A DNA stretch of 33,005 bases from Corynebacterium sp. MSK008 (GTDB taxonomy: Bacteria > Actinomycetota > Actinomycetes > Mycobacteriales > Mycobacteriaceae): positions 1 to 33,005 of the forward strand of contig NZ_JASPJX010000015.1 in NCBI RefSeq assembly GCF_030232585.1, written 5' to 3'. This document shows, in pieces, positions 27,291 through 33,005 of the stretch. Under the pieces are notes generated by a model. That model had not been told where the DNA came from. It saw only the letters and a list, made by a program, of their open reading frames with translations, and made no database searches. A program made the position numbers and the translations under genes. Position 1 is the first letter of the stretch; every line of letters begins with the position of its first letter.

Positions 27291-27970
27291 AGCTCTTCCT
27301 CAGCCCCTTCAAACCAACAATGTATTTGGGCGTCTTTCTTGTCCTCTGCATTGCCGTTCCCTTTGGACGATTGGAGTTTGGCGACGGCGGCCTGTGGACC
27401 ATGGCGGGCGCTGCCACACTGTGGATTCTCTTCGCGATCGGAGGATCGAACTGGCCAGCAATGAATCAGCTGGGCGCGAGCTTCAACCGATGGATGAATT
27501 CGGCAGCGCTAACGGCTTTCGTGGCAGCGGTCATACTCACGCCACTTACCGCCGCGTCGGCGGTGTACCACCAAGCACATAGCCCGTACTACAAGCGGTA
27601 CGACCCGTTCATTGTTACCAACGGAGAACCGATGCCCTGGATCGACGTCAGCGGCGAACCGTATTTCGTTGAAGGTGCTGCGCAGGACCTGACATCCGTC
27701 GTGTCAACTGTGCTACTCCACTTCGTCATCTTCATTACGATGGCGCTGTCCGGTGTAGCAATCGGCCTTGCGCGGGGCACCCGCATGCAGTGGTTCATGC
27801 TCGGCAGCATGTTCGTGGGTGGTTTCACCGGGCTCCTAGTGGGTATCTACAAGGCGGATGTGAACCCCTCCGATCCCTACGTCTACGCCATCTTCGTAGC
27901 GGCGGCGGGGCCAGTAGTTTTAGCAGCCAGCGCAATTGTGTTCGCTAGAACCCGCCGTTTCGTGCACTAA
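27287..27970 (+). CDS. ABC transporter membrane protein (putative permease)
   Basis: A 227-residue hydrophobic protein with about six membrane helices, at roughly residues 10-25, 35-52, 68-90, 140-165, 168-188 and 198-220. A non-membrane loop of about 45 residues between helices 3 and 4 ('YHQAHSPYYKRYDPFIVTNG') is probably outside. I see no family motif; the assignment as permease rests on topology and on the coupled ATPase gene. The stop codon overlaps the stop of the convergent bsaP gene. Confidence 0.78.
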   Translation: MKLFLSPFKPTMYLGVFLVLCIAVPFGRLEFGDGGLWTMAGAATLWILFAIGGSNWPAMNQLGASFNRWMNSAALTAFVAAVILTPLTAASAVYHQAHSPYYKRYDPFIVTNGEPMPWIDVSGEPYFVEGAAQDLTSVVSTVLLHFVIFITMALSGVAIGLARGTRMQWFMLGSMFVGGFTGLLVGIYKADVNPSDPYVYAIFVAAAGPVVLAASAIVFARTRRFVH

Positions 27971-28170
27971 CGCTCCACCCACTCGGAGCGCAGCAGTCCG
28001 TGACGGGAGCAAGCAGCCTCCCACGCCATCGGCGAGATTTTCACCACCATGCGGCGCTCACACAGCGGGCAGATGCGCGGGGCGTCGTAGGGGCGTGCCG
28101 GGTCGAGCGGCCAGGCGATCTCGCCGGACAAAACGGCGTCGGCGAGATCGGTGTTGTCGGGAATCTTCAT
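27967..28170 (-). CDS. bsaP: BsaP-like biotin synthase auxiliary protein
   Basis: A 67-residue protein encoded 13 bp after bioB on the same strand. It carries four potential metal ligands, Cys34-x-x-Cys37 ('RICPLCERR') and Cys54-x-x-His57 ('AACSRHGLL'). Actinobacteria with this kind of BioB have a small adjacent protein, BsaP (Rv1590 in M. tuberculosis), reported as necessary for conversion of dethiobiotin to biotin. The size, Cys pairs and place after bioB fit that protein. The name rests on context and my recollection of the family; a generic zinc-ribbon protein is the alternative. The Cys/His set could hold zinc or an iron-sulfur cluster. Confidence 0.72.
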   Translation of the reverse strand: MKIPDNTDLADAVLSGEIAWPLDPARPYDAPRICPLCERRMVVKISPMAWEAACSRHGLLRSEWVER

Positions 28171-28183
28171 GCGCGGAGAAAAC

Positions 28184-29245
28184 CTACAGCGACTTGATGG
28201 TGTCGTAGAGCACGCCGTGGCCGGAGTTGGCCTTCTCGCCCACCGGGGTAATGCCCAGGTTCACGCCCGGCGTAGCGCCCTCCATCACGCGGTCGACGGC
28301 GTCGCGGTCCTTCTCCATCGGACGGCCAAAGGTGGTCAGGTAGTTGCCGCCGATGATCGCGTTGGCGCCGCCCATGAGGCCGGCTTCGGTGCCGTCGTCG
28401 CCAAGCGCGAGCTCCGTGCCGCCCGCAAACCGCAACTGGGTCGACGGCATGGCCAGGCGGAACGCGGCGACGGCGCGCAGCGCCTCGCCCTGCGGGACCA
28501 GCGGACGGTCCGCGAACGGGGTGCCGGGGCGCGGGTCGAGGAAGTTCATCGGCACCTCGTGCGGCTGGATCTCCGCGAGCTGTGTGGCAAACTCGGCGCG
28601 CTGCTCGATGGTCTCGCCCAGGCCGATGATGCCGCCGCAGCAGGTTTCCATACCCTCTGCCAGCACGTTTTCCAGGGTGTCCTTGCGCTCCTGCCAGGTG
28701 TGGGTGGTCACCACGTTGGGGAAGAAGGACTCGGCGGTTTCGAAGTTGTGGTTGTAGCGCGACACGCCCATCTTGGCCAGCTGGCGGGCCTGGTCACGGG
28801 TGAGGATGCCCAGGGAGGCGGAGATGGAGATGTCCACCTCTTCCTGGATGGCGGTGACGGCCTCGGCGACCTGGTCGAGCAGCTGCTGGGTCGGGCCCTT
28901 GACGGCGGCGACGATGCAGAACTCGCTCGCGCCCATCTTCTCGGACTGCTTGGCGGCCTCGACCAGCTCGTTGATGTCCAGGGTCACGGCGCGCACCGGG
29001 GATTCGAACAGGCCGGACTGTGAGCAGAAGTGGCAGTCCTCGGGGCAGCCGCCCGTCTTCAGGGAAATGATGCCCTCCAACGAGACGTCCACGCCGCAGT
29101 GCTTGATGCGCACCTGGTGCGCCAGGTCGAGCAGTTCCGGCAGGCGCTCGTCTTCGATGTTGAGGATCTGGACGAGCTCCTCCTGGTTCAGGCCCTCGCC
29201 GTTTTCCAGGGCCTTTTCGCGTGCGATGTCAAGGATGTCAGTCAT
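28184..29245 (-). CDS. bioB: Biotin synthase
   Basis: A 353-residue radical-SAM enzyme that inserts sulfur into dethiobiotin, the last step of biotin synthesis. The radical cluster motif Cys67-x3-Cys71-x2-Cys74 is in '[14 protein letters not shown]'. Further family segments are '[11 protein letters not shown]', '[21 protein letters not shown]', '[10 protein letters not shown]' and '[11 protein letters not shown]'. The frame is open to 29320, but the ATG at 29245 is preferred: it has GGAG 8 nt upstream, the protein then begins like other BioB, and upstream codons overlap the promoter and operator. Its product is the cofactor of the AccBC encoded 2 kb away. It lies 13 bp before bsaP. Confidence 0.95.
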   Translation of the reverse strand: MTDILDIAREKALENGEGLNQEELVQILNIEDERLPELLDLAHQVRIKHCGVDVSLEGIISLKTGGCPEDCHFCSQSGLFESPVRAVTLDINELVEAAKQSEKMGASEFCIVAAVKGPTQQLLDQVAEAVTAIQEEVDISISASLGILTRDQARQLAKMGVSRYNHNFETAESFFPNVVTTHTWQERKDTLENVLAEGMETCCGGIIGLGETIEQRAEFATQLAEIQPHEVPMNFLDPRPGTPFADRPLVPQGEALRAVAAFRLAMPSTQLRFAGGTELALGDDGTEAGLMGGANAIIGGNYLTTFGRPMEKDRDAVDRVMEGATPGVNLGITPVGEKANSGHGVLYDTIKSL

Positions 29246-29288
29246 TACTGGACTCCGTTCTTGGTGGTTCACGTCACAAGTAGGTGTC

Positions 29289-29316
29289 AGTGTAGCCCGT
29301 CCTTGAACGGTGTTCA
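29289..29316 (-). promoter_or_regulatory. bioB promoter with BioQ-like operator
   Basis: TGAAC-GGT-GTTCA (29304-29316) is a perfect dyad close to the 13-bp BioQ site described in Corynebacterium (TGAAC-N3-GTTAC in C. glutamicum). On the minus strand it covers the -35 region of a -10 box TACACT (29294-29289), leaving a leader of about 37 nt to the bioB ATG. A BioQ-type TetR repressor bound here would block RNA polymerase. No bioQ gene is in the window. Confidence 0.7.
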
Positions 29317-29320
29317 GCAT

Positions 29321-30235
29321 TTAGCGGTATTCAACCAAAAGTGGCGAGTGGTCGGACCACCGCTGCTCCACCGCCGGCGCCTTGTCCACCCAGGTCCGCT
29401 CCGCGCGCTCGAGCATGTTCGCCGTCGCGGCCTGCACGTCGATGCGCCACCCCGCGTCGTTGTTGAAGGCCTGCCCGCGGAACGTCCACCAGGTGTACGG
29501 CGCGTCGTCCGGGTGCAGCCTGCGCGCCACGTCGAACCACTTCGGGGAGCAATTTGCTTCTCGACGGCCCTCGGACACGTACTCCACAGCCCCCGCCCAC
29601 ACAGCATCGGCCTTGACGTCTAAGTCCTGGGCCTCCTCGTCTGGGAAGCAGCCGAACACCGAGTCCATGAACGCGCGCTCGTGCGGCAAAAAGCCCGACT
29701 TCTTCCGGTTGGTCTTCCAATTCTTCAGGTCCTCGCGGCGGTGGCAGATGTTCCAATCGCCGCCGATGACCATGTCCGGGTACTCGTCCGCCCACTGCTC
29801 AAGCAGCGGTTCGAACTCGTCGAGGAAGCGGTACTTCTCGTCCTGCTTCGGGGTGTCGGCGGAACCCGACGGCAGGTACAGCGAGCCGACGCGGGTGCCG
29901 TCGGTAAGTGTGGCAGCGATGAAACGTCCCGCATCTTCGAAACTGGGGATGCCGAAGGTGACGTCGTTAAGCGGAGTGCGAGACAGGATGCCCACACCCG
30001 CGCGCCCCTTCGCACCGGGGGTCTCCGCGGGGGCGACGGCGAGGTGCCACCCCTTTTCCAGCGCGGGCGCCAACGCCGCGCGCGCCTGGTCGACGGTGGC
30101 GCGAACCTCCTGCATAAGCACCACATCCGCCGGGGTTTCATCCAGCCAAGCCAGCATGCCCGGGTTGTTTTCGTTGCGGATTTTGGTGGCGGCGCGGATG
30201 CCGTTGACGTTGACCGACGCAATTGTGAGACTCAT
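29321..30235 (-). CDS. xthA: Exodeoxyribonuclease III / AP endonuclease
   Basis: A 304-residue Mg-dependent DNA repair nuclease of the exonuclease/endonuclease/phosphatase fold. It shows 'SVNVNGIRAA', catalytic Glu43 in 'VLMQEVRA', 'GGDWNICHR' (Asp and Asn ligands), 'AGWRIDVQ', and C-terminal 'WSDHSPLLVEY' (catalytic Asp-His). It is about 35 residues longer than E. coli Xth, the extra length being spread over loops such as 'EYVSEGRREANCSPKW'. It starts at 30235 with a TAGGGT box 8 nt upstream and no ribosome-binding site, so it is probably leaderless. It is divergent from icd, an arrangement I recall from C. glutamicum. Confidence 0.94.
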   Translation of the reverse strand: MSLTIASVNVNGIRAATKIRNENNPGMLAWLDETPADVVLMQEVRATVDQARAALAPALEKGWHLAVAPAETPGAKGRAGVGILSRTPLNDVTFGIPSFEDAGRFIAATLTDGTRVGSLYLPSGSADTPKQDEKYRFLDEFEPLLEQWADEYPDMVIGGDWNICHRREDLKNWKTNRKKSGFLPHERAFMDSVFGCFPDEEAQDLDVKADAVWAGAVEYVSEGRREANCSPKWFDVARRLHPDDAPYTWWTFRGQAFNNDAGWRIDVQAATANMLERAERTWVDKAPAVEQRWSDHSPLLVEYR

Positions 30236-30243
30236 GTGTGATG

Positions 30244-30256
30244 ACCCTAGTAGTCT
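30244..30256. promoter_or_regulatory. Abutting divergent promoters of xthA and icd
   Basis: On the minus strand TAGGGT (30249-30244) lies 8 nt before the xthA ATG. On the plus strand TAGTCT (30251-30256) is the best -10 candidate for icd, with AAAGGAG (30285-30291) as its ribosome-binding site. The two -10 boxes are 1 bp apart, so the promoters probably compete or are regulated together. Only 60 bp separate the two start codons. Confidence 0.4.
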
Positions 30257-30295
30257 GGTTGGCTGAAGTCAGACACGTTAAAACAAAGGAGCATT

Positions 30296-32482
<2,187 letters not shown>

Positions 32483-32493
32483 CTCGCTGATCT

Positions 32494-32540
32494 AAAAACG
32501 GCCGGTGTCGGGGTTTCGCGCCCCGGCACCGGCCGTTTTT
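32494..32540 (+). terminator. Strong intrinsic terminator of icd
   Basis: A 20-bp stem (32494-32513 with 32521-32540), continuous except for one T-G pair, with a 7-nt loop, and ending in TTTTTGTTT. It starts 12 bp after the icd stop. Confidence 0.93.
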
Positions 32541-32549
32541 GTTTGGTCA

Positions 32550-32573
32550 GGCTGGGCAGCGCTGTGCCCAGCC
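32550..32573 (+). repeat. Second hairpin after icd
   Basis: GGCTGGGCA and its reverse complement TGCCCAGCC flank a 6-nt loop, 9 bp after the icd terminator. No T-tract follows. It may back up termination or protect a transcript end. From here to the promoter at 32757 the roughly 180 bp are AT-richer and show no gene that I can support. Confidence 0.5.
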
Positions 32574-32756
32574 CGGTACCTCCGCCCCTCTTACCGCAAA
32601 CGCTTACCCGAAGAACTAGACCACCTACATCAGATCAGAAGCACGATTCTTTCTGGCCCCGTACATTCACACTCTTTCTTGCTCCGTAACCAGAAAAAGA
32701 TGCCAAAACAGCCCTTAAACTCTTCAAAAAACTCCCTTACCTGCGGAATCGTTTTC

Positions 32757-32785
32757 TTGCCTGTTTCTTGCTTCTGGGGGATACT
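32757..32785 (+). promoter_or_regulatory. Promoter of the truncated AlbA_2-type gene (leaderless)
   Basis: TTGCCT (32757-32762), a 17-bp spacer and GATACT (32780-32785), 6 nt before the ATG at 32792. No Shine-Dalgarno at the correct distance; probably a leaderless start. Confidence 0.5.
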
Positions 32786-32791
32786 TGAGGC

Positions 32792-32953
32792 ATGTCACCA
32801 CTTAATTCCACCTCGGAGCCTCAACTCATCGCTAGAATCCAGCGATTCCTCGATTTGCCTGCGGAGCTCCCTTGGCTGGAGTTTAAGGAAAACAGCACCA
32901 CGACCGGCCCGGAAATCGCCAAGTATGTGGTTGCGTCCCTTAGTGTGGTGTAA
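32792..32953 (+). pseudogene. AlbA_2/Schlafen-type ATP-binding protein, N-terminal fragment, apparently interrupted
   Basis: The frame begins 'MSPLNSTSEPQLIARIQRFL' and continues with 'LPWLEFKEN', the start of the AlbA_2 (Schlafen-like) domain found in putative transcriptional regulators of corynebacteria, then 'EIAKYVVASLS'. In intact relatives this last motif continues as '(S)ALSNAA...' and the protein goes on for several hundred residues. Here the frame stops after 'SVV' at codon 54. Sequence from about 32944 onward does not continue the domain in any frame I can see. The promoter is intact, so the gene was probably split recently, most simply by insertion of a mobile element. Confidence 0.6.
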
Positions 32954-33005
32954 CGCTTGCTGATGGTGGGCCCTGGAAAATGCAGGGGCGGCCACCGCCA
33001 GTAAC
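32944..33005. mobile_element. Possible insertion-element end at window edge
   Basis: From about 32944 ('GTGTGGTGTAACGC...') the sequence changes in character and breaks the AlbA_2 reading frame. I infer the terminal, non-coding part of an insertion sequence whose transposase would lie beyond base 33005. No terminal inverted repeat partner or target duplication can be seen within the window, so family and exact boundary are open. Confidence 0.35.

Noticed and set aside
29246..29320. N-terminally extended BioB from 29320
   Set aside because: The extension is translated from the BioQ-like operator and promoter; a ribosome-binding site precedes ATG 29245.

Overview
The window is chromosomal DNA of a high-GC Corynebacterium-type actinobacterium. 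The evidence is a type I multidomain fatty acid synthase, the actinobacterial acyl-CoA carboxylase set (AccD1, AccE, AccBC), a monomeric NADP isocitrate dehydrogenase, BioB paired with a BsaP-like protein, and a CmtR-type metal sensor. Many genes also have a TAnnnT box only 6-8 nt before the ATG, as expected for leaderless mRNAs. Presence of fas argues against a lipid-requiring species such as C. jeikeium. From memory, the order upp ... trpS ... xthA-icd resembles C. glutamicum, so the backbone looks core, with inserted modules.

Left part (1-7.9 kb): the end of a LysR-type regulator; an XRE-type regulator and upp on the minus strand; a coupled pair made of a small EspC-like helical protein and an NlpC/P60 peptidase without a signal peptide; a 412-residue protein with a duplicated domain; a UPF0126 (YicG/TRIC-like) membrane protein with a long acidic tail; a secreted, membrane-anchored D,D-carboxypeptidase; and, converging on it, a YihY/BrkB membrane protein.

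Middle (8-12.9 kb): a cmtR plus P1B-type metal ATPase cassette with unusual CTA codon use lies between yihY and trpS, next to a G-quadruplex-like tract. After trpS come two small unrecognised coupled ORFs, a class I glutamine amidotransferase, and an unusual 28-bp nested inverted repeat.

Central lipid block (12.9-26.2 kb): acpS (minus) is divergent from accD1-fas-accE-accBC (plus). Together these encode malonyl-CoA synthesis, the 3012-residue FAS-I that uses it, and the enzyme that arms its ACP domain. The accD1 start has a leaderless promoter and an intragenic perfect palindrome that may be an operator.

Right part (26.2-33 kb): a GntR(YtrA-type)-ABC ATPase-permease operon with overlapping start/stop codons; bioB-bsaP on the minus strand behind a BioQ-like operator; xthA (minus) divergent from icd (plus); a strong intrinsic terminator; and a promoter with the first 53 codons of an AlbA_2/Schlafen-type gene that breaks off as if interrupted by a mobile element at the window edge. 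I saw no rRNA, tRNA or CRISPR.
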